Shown here piece after piece: positions 1 through 5,630 of a stretch of DNA of 7,507 nucleotides. Each line of letters opens with the position of its first letter. Positions within the stretch are counted from its first letter, which is position 1. The stretch is from the NCBI GenBank assembly GCA_949127925.1, contig CASBQX010000190.1:1-7507 (forward strand), read 5' to 3'. Under the pieces are notes generated by a model. The model was not told the DNA's origin and did not search any database. It was given only the letters and a program-made list of their open reading frames with translations. The position numbers were made by a program, and so were the translations under genes. Source of the stretch: Synechococcales cyanobacterium PMM_0002. GTDB taxonomy: Bacteria; Cyanobacteriota; Cyanobacteriia; Elainellales; Elainellaceae.

Positions 1-185
1 TTGGAATTGATGTCGCGATCGCCGCCAATGTCAAAACGATGGTGATGTTTCATCATGCTCCGTCTCACGAAGACGACTTTCTAGACCATGTAGAGCTTGA
101 AGTTCAATCTCAATTTCGCCACGCCCAACTGGCTCGCGAAGGCATGATGATTGACGTGTTGAAAACAACGGCTGTTGACCCGTAG
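1..185 (+). CDS. MBL-fold metallo-hydrolase, C-terminal fragment (5' end outside window)
   Basis: The + strand frame starting at base 3 is open from the window edge to a TAG at 183-185, giving the last 60 residues of a protein that begins upstream. The visible tail reads GIDVAIAANVKTMVMFHHAP, then SHEDDFLD, and near the end LAREGMMIDV. This arrangement (a hydrophobic strand, then FHHxPxxxDDFLD, a helix, and an AREGM-type final strand) is what I know from the C-terminus of cyanobacterial and proteobacterial MBL-fold hydrolases, where the late histidine belongs to the metal site. The N-terminal HxHxDH motif would lie outside the window, so family membership rests on the tail alone and the substrate cannot be named. 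A HIP1 octamer lies in frame at 15-22. A strong hairpin terminator follows about 65 bases after the stop. Confidence 0.6.
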   Translation, partial: GIDVAIAANVKTMVMFHHAPSHEDDFLDHVELEVQSQFRHAQLAREGMMIDVLKTTAVDP

Positions 186-250
186 AGATTGCGGTAGCTC
201 GGCGTTGATGCAAACGGCAGCTTGAGTTGATTCAAAAAAATAAAAGATCA

Positions 251-288
251 AAAAATTGGCTTCTCCTGAATTGGAGAAGCCAGTTTTT
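251..288. terminator. Bidirectional intrinsic terminator
   Basis: A perfect 10-bp stem, TGGCTTCTCC (257-266) with GGAGAAGCCA (273-282), encloses a six-base loop (TGAATT). It is flanked by an A-run on the left (251-255) and a T-run on the right (284-288), so either strand reads as a GC-containing hairpin followed by a U-tract. It lies between two genes that end towards each other: the MBL-fold fragment from the left and the petC-petA-orf121 operon from the right, whose last stop is about 50 bases away. It probably ends both transcripts. Confidence 0.85.
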
Positions 289-339
289 CATTCAGCCATG
301 CGCTTAAGCTAAGCGGTTTGAAGCTGTAGCTGTGGGTGG

Positions 340-705
340 CTAGCGGGTTAAGGTCGCAAAAACATTGGTAAAAAGCTCAATGCTCATGACCAGTAACGGA
401 AACGCGATCCCCAGCAGCCCAAACCAGGACATTACCTGACCCAGTAGAGCCTGGAACACATGACGACGGGGGCGATCGCTAGTGGGTCTCGATTTCAGCA
501 GCATCAGTGCTCCCCAGCTCAGCAACAATGCTCCAACTATTCCTAGCGCCAGACTAGCGACAAACCACAGCATGAACCCGCCGCTCAACTGCGCCAACCC
601 CACCAGTGGCAGTACTGCAAACACCAACACTTCCAGACTCAGCCAGATCCCTAAACAGGTAAAAAAGTCTCGTCTAGCCGTTTCATTAATGATTGCAGTG
701 GTCAT
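340..705 (-). CDS. Unrecognised three-helix membrane protein, third cistron of the petC-petA operon
   Basis: A 121-residue protein that I cannot assign to a named family. It begins with a short polar stretch (MTTAIINETARRD) followed by three hydrophobic segments at about residues 17-39, 44-70 and 90-115. The loop between the second and third is strongly basic (KSRPTSDRPRRH, residues 71-82), which by the positive-inside rule suggests that this loop faces the cytoplasm or stroma side. There are no cofactor motifs and only one cysteine (residue 17). The ATG at 705 is supported by AGGAG (714-718), nine bases upstream and overlapping the petA stop codon (717-719), with only 11 bases between the genes. 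It is therefore almost certainly co-transcribed and probably translationally coupled to petA. A role in cytochrome b6f assembly or in the thylakoid membrane is inference from position only. Confidence 0.8.
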   Translation of the reverse strand: MTTAIINETARRDFFTCLGIWLSLEVLVFAVLPLVGLAQLSGGFMLWFVASLALGIVGALLLSWGALMLLKSRPTSDRPRRHVFQALLGQVMSWFGLLGIAFPLLVMSIELFTNVFATLTR

Positions 706-713
706 AGGGGCTG

Positions 714-718
714 CTCCT
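714..718 (-). promoter_or_regulatory. Shine-Dalgarno AGGAG overlapping the petA stop codon
   Basis: On the minus strand the sequence reads TTAGGAGCAGCCCCT and then ATG. The AGGAG core ends nine bases before the start codon of the 121-residue membrane protein, and two of its bases are part of the petA TAG. This is the clearest ribosome binding site in the window, since petC and petA have none that I can see. Ribosomes finishing petA would sit directly on it, which suggests translational coupling. Confidence 0.75.
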
Positions 719-1706
719 AAAACGTCATTTCTGCTTCTTGAACGCGCTCAACCTGCTTCTTCTTCAGAACTAGCATAATTTGAGCCAACGTCACAGCTGC
801 CAAAAATGCCACCAGGCCCTTAATCCGGTTGGGGCTTTGTAGCACAATTTCTACATCCTTCTGGCCAAACCCACCGACATTGGGGTTCGAGGTCAGCGCT
901 TCTGCGGCTGTTACCGACTGCCCTTCTGACACCAGCAGCGCTGGCCCTGCTGGGATCGCATCCACCACCGCCAATCCTGACTCGGGTTGAATGGTGACTT
1001 GGGCGCTGCCGTCATCGGCTTTGACAATTTTGCTGATGGTGCCCGCGACTGATGCCGTGTAAACCGCGTTATTGCTCTTTTCACCAGTGGGATAAACCTG
1101 TCCACGGCCCCGGTTTCCGCCTACGTGAATCGAGTATTTACCGAAATAAACGCTCTTGTCGGTACTGGGATCGGGAGAGAGGACTGGGAATACAATTTCT
1201 TGATATTGGTCACCGGGCAATGGCCCGACAATGACTATGTTGGGCTGGGTATCGCTATAGGGCTGGAGCAACGCTGTAGAACCCACTTCTTCCAGCAGAT
1301 CTGGAGGAATGCGATCCTCGGGAGCAATTTTGAAACCCTCGGGGAGAATCATGACTGCACCGACGTTGAGTGCTCCTAAGCTACCGTCACCCAACACTTG
1401 CTGAGCACTGGTATCGTAGGGGATTTTGACCACGGCTTTGAACACCGTATTGGGTAATACAGACTGGGGCACTTCTACTTCGGTAGGCTTGGCGGCCAAA
1501 TGGCAGTTGGCGCACACAATCCGCCCAGTGGCTTCGCGGGGGCTAGCGTAGTTTTGCTGCGCCCAGAAGGGATAGGCGGCAGCAGATTGGGGTACGACCA
1601 AATCGCCTGCGAAGAAAAAAAGTGTGGCTACTAGAGCAATGAATAAGCCGCTAGAGATAGCCTGAGTATGACGGACTAAAGGGGATGACCAAACCTTGAA
1701 TTTCAT
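717..1706 (-). CDS. petA: Cytochrome f (apocytochrome f precursor), cytochrome b6f complex
   Basis: Cytochrome f is the c-type haem subunit of cytochrome b6f; it takes electrons from the Rieske centre and passes them to plastocyanin or cytochrome c6 in the thylakoid lumen. The 329-residue precursor has a signal peptide (hydrophobic core about 17-38, ending QSAAA), and the mature protein starts at Tyr45 (YPFWAQ), whose amino group is the known axial haem ligand. The haem-binding CANCH lies at 65-69 with His69 as the other ligand. Conserved blocks such as VVKIPYDTSAQQVLGDGS and GPLPGDQYQEIVFPVLSPDP follow, and one C-terminal anchor spans about 297-314 before a basic stromal tail. The mature length of 285 matches the family. 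The frame opens further to a TTG at 1787 overlapping petC, but the ATG at 1706 gives the normal precursor length and is preferred. No Shine-Dalgarno is evident. Confidence 0.97.
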   Translation of the reverse strand: MKFKVWSSPLVRHTQAISSGLFIALVATLFFFAGDLVVPQSAAAYPFWAQQNYASPREATGRIVCANCHLAAKPTEVEVPQSVLPNTVFKAVVKIPYDTSAQQVLGDGSLGALNVGAVMILPEGFKIAPEDRIPPDLLEEVGSTALLQPYSDTQPNIVIVGPLPGDQYQEIVFPVLSPDPSTDKSVYFGKYSIHVGGNRGRGQVYPTGEKSNNAVYTASVAGTISKIVKADDGSAQVTIQPESGLAVVDAIPAGPALLVSEGQSVTAAEALTSNPNVGGFGQKDVEIVLQSPNRIKGLVAFLAAVTLAQIMLVLKKKQVERVQEAEMTF

Positions 1707-1774
1707 TGCTGTGCGGTTGAATAAACAAAGGATTTCGGCGGATTTTAACGACAGCGTTCGACCAAGTAGCGGCT

Positions 1775-2317
1775 CTAGGACCACCAAGGATCTTCGCCCG
1801 TACGGAAATCGGTTTCCGTCCAGGTTGACAGGGCAATGGTGCCTGCTTCAGTCACATCTGCATGCGCTAGCGGTAGCGATAGCGGGGCCGGCCCGCGCAC
1901 CACTTTGCCAGCACTGTCGTATTGAGACCCGTGGCAGGGGCAGATGAATTTATCTTCGCTGGCGTTCCACGGCACCACACAACCCAAGTGTGTACAAACA
2001 GCGTTGATCCCGTAGTTGGCGATCGCATCAGAGCTTTCGACCACAATATAGGTCGGGTCGCCCTTCAATCCTTGAGCCAAGACGCGATCGCCGACACTAT
2101 GACTAGCCAGAAAGTCTTTGAAGACAACGGGGTTGCCCAAAGCATCTTTTGCCGTTACACCGCCGCCTGTGCCACCGCTAGAGGGAGGAATAAAATATTT
2201 GACCACGGGGTAGAGCATCCCAAGACCTGCTCCCGTTACTGCCCCGAAGGTGAGGAGATTCATAAATTGGCGACGCCCCAAATCGGGCACGTCGGACGGT
2301 CCAGAAGCTTGAGCCAT
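1775..2317 (-). CDS. petC: Rieske iron-sulfur protein of cytochrome b6f
   Basis: PetC oxidises plastoquinol at the lumenal side of cytochrome b6f and passes electrons to cytochrome f. The 180-residue protein starts MAQASGPSDVPDLGRRQFMN: a twin-arginine-like signal anchor (RRQF, residues 15-18) precedes one membrane helix at about 21-43, then the flexible glycine-rich hinge PPSSGGTGGG (44-53). The cluster motifs are CTHLGC (108-113) and CPCHG (126-130). By family knowledge, C108, H110, C126 and H129 bind the 2Fe-2S centre and C113-C128 form the disulfide. The end, STWTETDFRTGEDPWWS, is typical. All ligands are present and the length is normal. The frame can extend to a TTG at 2398, but the ATG at 2317 gives the conserved N-terminus. 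petA follows 68 bases downstream, so the two form an operon. I see no clear Shine-Dalgarno. Confidence 0.97.
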   Translation of the reverse strand: MAQASGPSDVPDLGRRQFMNLLTFGAVTGAGLGMLYPVVKYFIPPSSGGTGGGVTAKDALGNPVVFKDFLASHSVGDRVLAQGLKGDPTYIVVESSDAIANYGINAVCTHLGCVVPWNASEDKFICPCHGSQYDSAGKVVRGPAPLSLPLAHADVTEAGTIALSTWTETDFRTGEDPWWS

Positions 2318-2368
2318 AGTATGAACTGAACGTATGGGGTAAGAACTTTGATGAATTAAACCCTGCCC

Positions 2369-2398
2369 GCTATATGAGGCATTAGCCTTGAGCAGCAA
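2369..2398 (-). promoter_or_regulatory. petC: Candidate sigma70-type promoter of petC-petA
   Basis: On the minus strand, TTGCTG (2393-2398) and TATAGC (2369-2374) are separated by 18 bases. Each matches the consensus at four of six positions. Transcription would begin near 2362 and give a leader of about 45 bases before the petC ATG. This is a by-eye match in a short intergenic region and has not been tested. Confidence 0.3.
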
Positions 2399-2415
2399 TG
2401 GTTTACAGTTTTTCT

Positions 2416-2435
2416 AGAAGTATTATTGCACTTCT
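2416..2435 (+). promoter_or_regulatory. Candidate -10 box of the DUF3067 gene within a small palindrome
   Basis: TATTAT (2421-2426) is a five-of-six match to the -10 consensus on the + strand. It lies inside a perfect inverted repeat, AGAAGT (2416-2421), eight-base spacer, ACTTCT (2430-2435), the right size for a dimeric regulator. The -35 region at normal spacing (ATGGTT) is poor, as expected for an activated or weak promoter. A start near 2433 would place the upstream GTG (2439) almost at the RNA 5' end, and gives a leader of about 70 bases for the ATG at 2505. Confidence 0.3.
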
Positions 2436-2476
2436 GCTGTGCCCAAAGTGAAACCAGGGCAAAAGAGAGTGGTTTC

Positions 2477-2496
2477 CGTAAACAAACGTAAACAAA
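2477..2496 (+). repeat. Perfect tandem repeat, 2 x CGTAAACAAA, in the DUF3067 leader
   Basis: Two identical 10-base units lie head to tail (2477-2486 and 2487-2496), directly upstream of the AAGGA ribosome binding site (2496-2500) of the DUF3067 gene. If translation began at the upstream GTG the repeat would encode part of a lysine-rich tail. As leader it would be an A-rich, unstructured stretch that could aid ribosome loading or bind a regulator. Confidence 0.6.
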
Positions 2497-2504
2497 AGGA
2501 AACT

Positions 2505-2816
2505 ATGACGGGCGATGAACTGCACCAGCTATTGCTAACCAAGTGGGGACGCTCGTTTGACGTTCAGTTGCGCAAGGTTCAGGGGAAGATTTTTTTTCAG
2601 GTGATGTGGAAATACCTAGAACAAGCGTCATTTCCAATGACAGAAGCAGAGTACCTGGAGCACCTAGAAGACGTGACCACTTATCTCAATGCCTGGGGCT
2701 GCACGGATCGAGTGGAGCAATATATTGACCAGACTAGCGATCGCCCCCGGTTGGGGAAAGCTGTCAGTATTCCCATTGACCTAGGCGATCGGACATCAGA
2801 GTGGATTTTGGAATAG
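2505..2816 (+). CDS. DUF3067 family protein
   Basis: A 103-residue soluble protein without signal peptide or membrane segment. It matches my memory of the DUF3067 family, found in cyanobacteria and plastid-bearing eukaryotes: MTGDELHQLLLTKWGRSFDV at the start, then QGKIFFQVMWKYLEQ (26-40), an AEYLEHL helix and TYLNAWG (59-65), and near the end RPRLGKAVSIPIDLG (80-94). No catalytic motif is visible and the biochemical role is unknown to me. I chose the ATG at 2505 because AAGGA (2496-2500) lies just upstream and family members begin with M-T-G-E/D-E-L. An in-frame GTG at 2439 would add 22 residues, eight of them Lys or Arg, and is less likely. The gene is divergent from petC and convergent with the ATPase gene. 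Its position beside petC hints at a link to cytochrome b6f, but that is inference. Confidence 0.9.
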   Translation: MTGDELHQLLLTKWGRSFDVQLRKVQGKIFFQVMWKYLEQASFPMTEAEYLEHLEDVTTYLNAWGCTDRVEQYIDQTSDRPRLGKAVSIPIDLGDRTSEWILE

Positions 2817-2846
2817 GGCTTTGCTAGAGCGTGTTCTAGCCTTGCC
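2817..2846. terminator. Hairpin between convergent genes, possible weak terminator
   Basis: GCTAGA (2823-2828) and TCTAGC (2835-2840) form a 6-bp stem with a six-base loop. GGC (2817-2819) and GCC (2844-2846) can extend it across a 3x3 internal loop. It fills most of the 35-base gap between the stops of DUF3067 (+ strand) and the P-type ATPase (- strand). There is no clear T-run on either side, so it is at best a weak shared transcript end. Confidence 0.4.
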
Positions 2847-2851
2847 TCAAA

Positions 2852-5317
2852 CTAGTTTAGATCTACACCCAAGAAGCGATCGAGCAACCGAGTTCGCCAA
2901 ATTAATCGCAGCAATAGGCACCATTCCAATGCGACTAAGCCAATGTAGAAGTAGCTATTTAGACTCAAGGAGGTGAGTTCAAAAAACTGGCTTAACAGCG
3001 GCACCGACACAATCACGATATATAGACCCAGCAGCACTACCGCCATCAAGGTGTAGCGCCAGTCTCCACTCAGCGGTTCTCCGCCCACCCAAGCCGTTGT
3101 TGGTGGTTTCAAAAAGGGAATGAGACAAAGTTCTCCCATAATTAGAATGGCCACTAGAGCGCTGCGAGGAATGGCGTAGTCTAGCTGCGTTAATTCTTGG
3201 GAGGGCGATAAATCTAGGACAGCGCTGACCAAAAACAGCAGGTAAACCAGCAGTGCCACCAGTGTCAAGGTGAGCGTGGAGGGAATGACAAAATGCAGCA
3301 TCGATCGCACCATGCTGCGAGGCGAAAGCGCCACGGGCTTGGCCCAGAGGGGGATAAAGATCGTCGGTAGGCCCACGCCAATTAGCGTCACGATCGCACT
3401 TTGCTTGTTTTCTAAAGGAAAACTATCGGTGACAATTGAGGTGGAGAAAATTAGCAGCGTCACGCAGAAGACGCGCACCATGAACAGCTTCATCACGTCT
3501 TGAATGCCACTGCGGATGCGTTGCCCTTCTAGAAATGCATGGGGTAAGGCGGCGAACGAATCTTTTAGCAGCACAATGTCGGCCACGCCACGGGTGGCTT
3601 TGCTGCCACTTTCCATGGCGATCGCCAGATTTGCCTGCTTCAGCGACAAAATATCGTTCACCCCATCGCCAATCATGGCGACATAGCGCCCGGATTGGCG
3701 CAACGCTCGCACCAGGTCGGCTTTTTGATCGGGGGTGATTCGGCCAAACACGGTATGGGTTTGCGCCACTTGAGTCAGTTGAGCCGAGTCCATCTTGGCC
3801 AGTTCTGCTCCCGAAACCACGCGCAGGTCATCGCCTAACCCCGCCTGTTTGGCCAAGGCCGCAACGGTCTGCGGATTGTCTCCCGAAATGATTTTCACCT
3901 CTAGCCCTGCTTGCTTGAACCCCTGAAGCGTTTCATAGGCTTCTGGGCGCAGCTGATCGCTAAAGCACAATAGCCCCAACGCCGTCAGGTCAGGAGGAAG
4001 CTGGGATGCCTTCGCTTGAGTCTGCAAGCTTGTCCAATCGGGGCTGGCCGCAAACAGAACGACGCGCAGTCCTGCGGCGGCGAGGGAGACGATGCGATCG
4101 CTGATTTGGGCATCTAAACTGGCCACTTTTGCTAGGACTTCGGGTGCCCCTAACACATAGGTTCCAGCCTGGGGAAATTGGTCGAAGGCCAAGGCACTCC
4201 ACTGCCGACTGGAGGAAAACGGCACCTCGACCACGGGCGATCGCCGCTGTCCCTCACAGGCAAGGGCGATCGCATCACTGGTGCGATTGCGGGCACTGGC
4301 ACTCGCCGCAAAATTACCTAACAGCGATCGCACCTCCGCGTCCGAAATGCCGATCGGTTCGATGCTCTGTAGCATCAGCTGGTTGGTGGTTAGGGTGCCA
4401 GTTTTGTCTAAGCACAGCACATTGACATTGCTGAGCGATTCCACCGCATTGGCCTGCTGGATCAGCACATCTTGACCCAACATCCGCACGGCACCCAACC
4501 CGTAGGCCAGCGTGATCGCCAACAGCAACCCGGCTGGCACTAGCCCCGCTACGACAGCCGCCCGCTGCACGACATCGTTGATTGAGAGCGATCGGCTTAA
4601 AAAGCTAATTCCAATTAAAATCCACAAAAAGCAGGCAATCAGCACGAACACGCGAATAATTATATTGATTTCCCGCTGAAGGGGCGTGTAGACATGCCGA
4701 AATTCGCGCGCTCCAGCCATCAGCTGGTAAGCCAGCGTTGCTTTGCCAACTTGCTGTGCTTCGTAGCACGCCGTGCCGCTGACACAAAAACTGCCAGAAA
4801 ACAACGGCTGCCCCGCCGTTTTGGGCACCACCTCCGATTCCCCAGTCAAGAGCGACTCATCGACCTCAACATGCCCACCCCCCACGACCTCACCATCCAC
4901 CAAAATCTGATCGCCCGATCGCAGCAGCAGCACATCGCCTAGCACAATTTCACTCGGCTCGACCTCACGCTCTTGGCCATTGCGAATCACTGTAGCGCGG
5001 GGTCGGTTCAGCAGGGCGATTTCATCTAACTTGCGTTTGGCCCAAATTTCTTGATAAATATTAATAATTACGCCACCAAAGATGACCACAATCACCAAAA
5101 AGCCATCTCCAGGGCGGTGCAGCAGCAGCATAACCACGCTGATGCCAAAGAACACAGCGTTAATAAACGTAAACAGATTTTCTCGAAAAATTTGGACGTA
5201 AGAACGACTCGTTTGCAGTGTGACGTTGTTACCCTGCCCTGAGGCGCGCCGGACAATTACTTCATGCTCCGTTAACCCATCCGGTAGAGAGGAGCAGCGA
5301 AGATTAGCTTCACTCAT
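2852..5317 (-). CDS. CtpE-like P-type cation-transporting ATPase
   Basis: An 821-residue ATP-driven cation pump of the plasma or thylakoid membrane. After a soluble start come helices at about 48-66 and 71-90, the actuator domain with TGES (158-161), helices at 217-240 and 250-275, the phosphorylation site DKTGT (Asp304), the nucleotide domain with GAPE (390-393), SGDNPQT (478-484) and the hinge MIGDGVND (548-555), then about six more helices (606-806). Length and ten-helix plan are complete. There is no heavy-metal-binding domain and no CPC motif, which argues against the copper/zinc class. Helix 4 reads VPAGL where Ca2+ pumps have PEGL, and the usual KGAPE lysine is Leu389. The overall pattern is closest to actinobacterial CtpE, reported to move Ca2+, but the ion here is uncertain. 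ATG at 5317 is used; no Shine-Dalgarno is clear. Confidence 0.93.
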   Translation of the reverse strand: MSEANLRCSSLPDGLTEHEVIVRRASGQGNNVTLQTSRSYVQIFRENLFTFINAVFFGISVVMLLLHRPGDGFLVIVVIFGGVIINIYQEIWAKRKLDEIALLNRPRATVIRNGQEREVEPSEIVLGDVLLLRSGDQILVDGEVVGGGHVEVDESLLTGESEVVPKTAGQPLFSGSFCVSGTACYEAQQVGKATLAYQLMAGAREFRHVYTPLQREINIIIRVFVLIACFLWILIGISFLSRSLSINDVVQRAAVVAGLVPAGLLLAITLAYGLGAVRMLGQDVLIQQANAVESLSNVNVLCLDKTGTLTTNQLMLQSIEPIGISDAEVRSLLGNFAASASARNRTSDAIALACEGQRRSPVVEVPFSSSRQWSALAFDQFPQAGTYVLGAPEVLAKVASLDAQISDRIVSLAAAGLRVVLFAASPDWTSLQTQAKASQLPPDLTALGLLCFSDQLRPEAYETLQGFKQAGLEVKIISGDNPQTVAALAKQAGLGDDLRVVSGAELAKMDSAQLTQVAQTHTVFGRITPDQKADLVRALRQSGRYVAMIGDGVNDILSLKQANLAIAMESGSKATRGVADIVLLKDSFAALPHAFLEGQRIRSGIQDVMKLFMVRVFCVTLLIFSTSIVTDSFPLENKQSAIVTLIGVGLPTIFIPLWAKPVALSPRSMVRSMLHFVIPSTLTLTLVALLVYLLFLVSAVLDLSPSQELTQLDYAIPRSALVAILIMGELCLIPFLKPPTTAWVGGEPLSGDWRYTLMAVVLLGLYIVIVSVPLLSQFFELTSLSLNSYFYIGLVALEWCLLLRLIWRTRLLDRFLGVDLN
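4237..4331. repeat. Cluster of three HIP1 octamers (GCGATCGC); 14 in the window
   Basis: HIP1 is the highly iterated palindrome of many cyanobacterial genomes. Three copies lie within 95 bases here (4237, 4266, 4324), inside the nucleotide-binding region of the ATPase gene. The full set starts at 15, 472, 2019, 2084, 2737, 3618, 4094, 4237, 4266, 4324, 5382, 5583, 7029 and 7493. Most are in genes. Copies at 5382, 5583 and 7493 are intergenic as far as the window shows. The density is a taxonomic marker and not evidence of a mobile element. Confidence 0.9.
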
Positions 5318-5440
5318 AAAAGGTCATAGAACCATCTATATTGCCGTTAGTGTAACAAGATGGCGAACTCGCGCTTTGATCGCGATCGCATCGAAGCCTG
5401 TCCCAGCTCATATTCTATGGATTTCTCCAGAAGATGGGTC

Positions 5441-5481
5441 AAAAAAATTAGGGGCCAGCCCCCGCTGCCCCTAATATTTTT
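5441..5481. terminator. Bidirectional intrinsic terminator downstream of moeB
   Basis: TTAGGGGC (5448-5455) pairs with GCCCCTAA (5467-5474) around an 11-base loop. Seven As (5441-5447) precede it and TATTTTT (5475-5481) follows, so on the minus strand the hairpin is followed by a perfect U7 tract. It lies about 145 bases beyond the moeB stop, upstream of the ATPase promoter region, and separates the two leftward units. Confidence 0.8.
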
Positions 5482-5519
5482 AGAGGTGCCTAAATCTAGG
5501 CAATTGAGAATGAACCTCT
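5482..5519. repeat. Nested inverted repeat in the moeB trailer
   Basis: An inner perfect hairpin, TGCCTA (5487-5492), AATC loop, TAGGCA (5497-5502), is enclosed by outer arms AGAGGT (5482-5487) and ACCTCT (5514-5519), which share one base with the inner arm. It abuts the terminator at 5441-5481, so the moeB transcript would carry two adjacent structures before its end. Its function is unknown; RNA stabilisation at the 3' end is one possibility. Confidence 0.45.
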
Positions 5520-5597
5520 AAGTCTCTCAGGATAACGGCTAAATCAATCATCAAACCTCACCCGTTGGAATTATACGATCGGGCGATCGCCTGTTCA

Positions 5598-5630
5598 ATT
5601 AGGCTCAAACGGCTTGAAGACCCGCCTAAT
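5598..5630 (-). other. Stem-loop straddling the moeB stop codon
   Basis: ATTAGGC (5598-5604) and GCCTAAT (5624-5630) are perfect inverted arms. The inner TCAA (5605-5608) and TTGA (5614-5617) can continue the stem with a six-base bulge on one side. The right arm contains the moeB stop codon (5626-5628) and the last Tyr codon. No T-run follows, so it is not a standard terminator. Confidence 0.4.

Larger units (their letters stand above)
5318..5625. other. 308-base non-coding region between the ATPase and moeB genes
   Basis: I see no credible gene here. From left to right it holds the upstream region of the ATPase gene (5318 to about 5440), where a TATAGA-like -10 is visible on the minus strand (plus-strand TCTATA, 5335-5340) but no -35 at normal spacing; a HIP1 site at 5382-5389; a bidirectional terminator (5441-5481); a nested inverted repeat (5482-5519); an unremarkable AT-rich stretch; a HIP1 site embedded in GGCGATCGCC (5582-5591); and a stem that reaches into the moeB stop codon (5598-5630). 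Both flanking genes read leftward, so this is the 3' trailer of moeB plus the promoter region of the ATPase gene. Confidence 0.6.

Noticed and set aside
482..778. 98-codon + strand frame opposite the small membrane gene and the petA end
   Set aside because: It is antisense to two supported genes with good start signals, and no family resemblance was seen.
1707..1787. Extended petA reading frame starting at 1787
   Set aside because: The first codon is TTG, it overlaps petC, and it would place 27 extra residues before a signal peptide. The ATG at 1706 gives the usual precursor length.
2318..2398. Extended petC reading frame starting at 2398
   Set aside because: It starts with TTG, covers the likely promoter, and adds 27 residues not present in Rieske proteins I know. 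The conserved N-terminus begins at the ATG at 2317.
3270..3738. Several + strand open frames opposite the ATPase gene
   Set aside because: They lie fully antisense to a strongly conserved coding region, show low-complexity or basic composition and have no recognisable motifs, so they are shadows.
2852..5317. Copper or zinc (P1B) ATPase
   Set aside because: No N-terminal metal-binding domain, no CPC/CPH motif in the ion helix, and about six C-terminal helices follow the hinge, where P1B pumps have two.
5583..5590. Intergenic GCGATCGC palindrome as a regulator binding site
   Set aside because: It is one of 14 HIP1 copies spread through genes and spacers, so position alone gives no reason to call it an operator.
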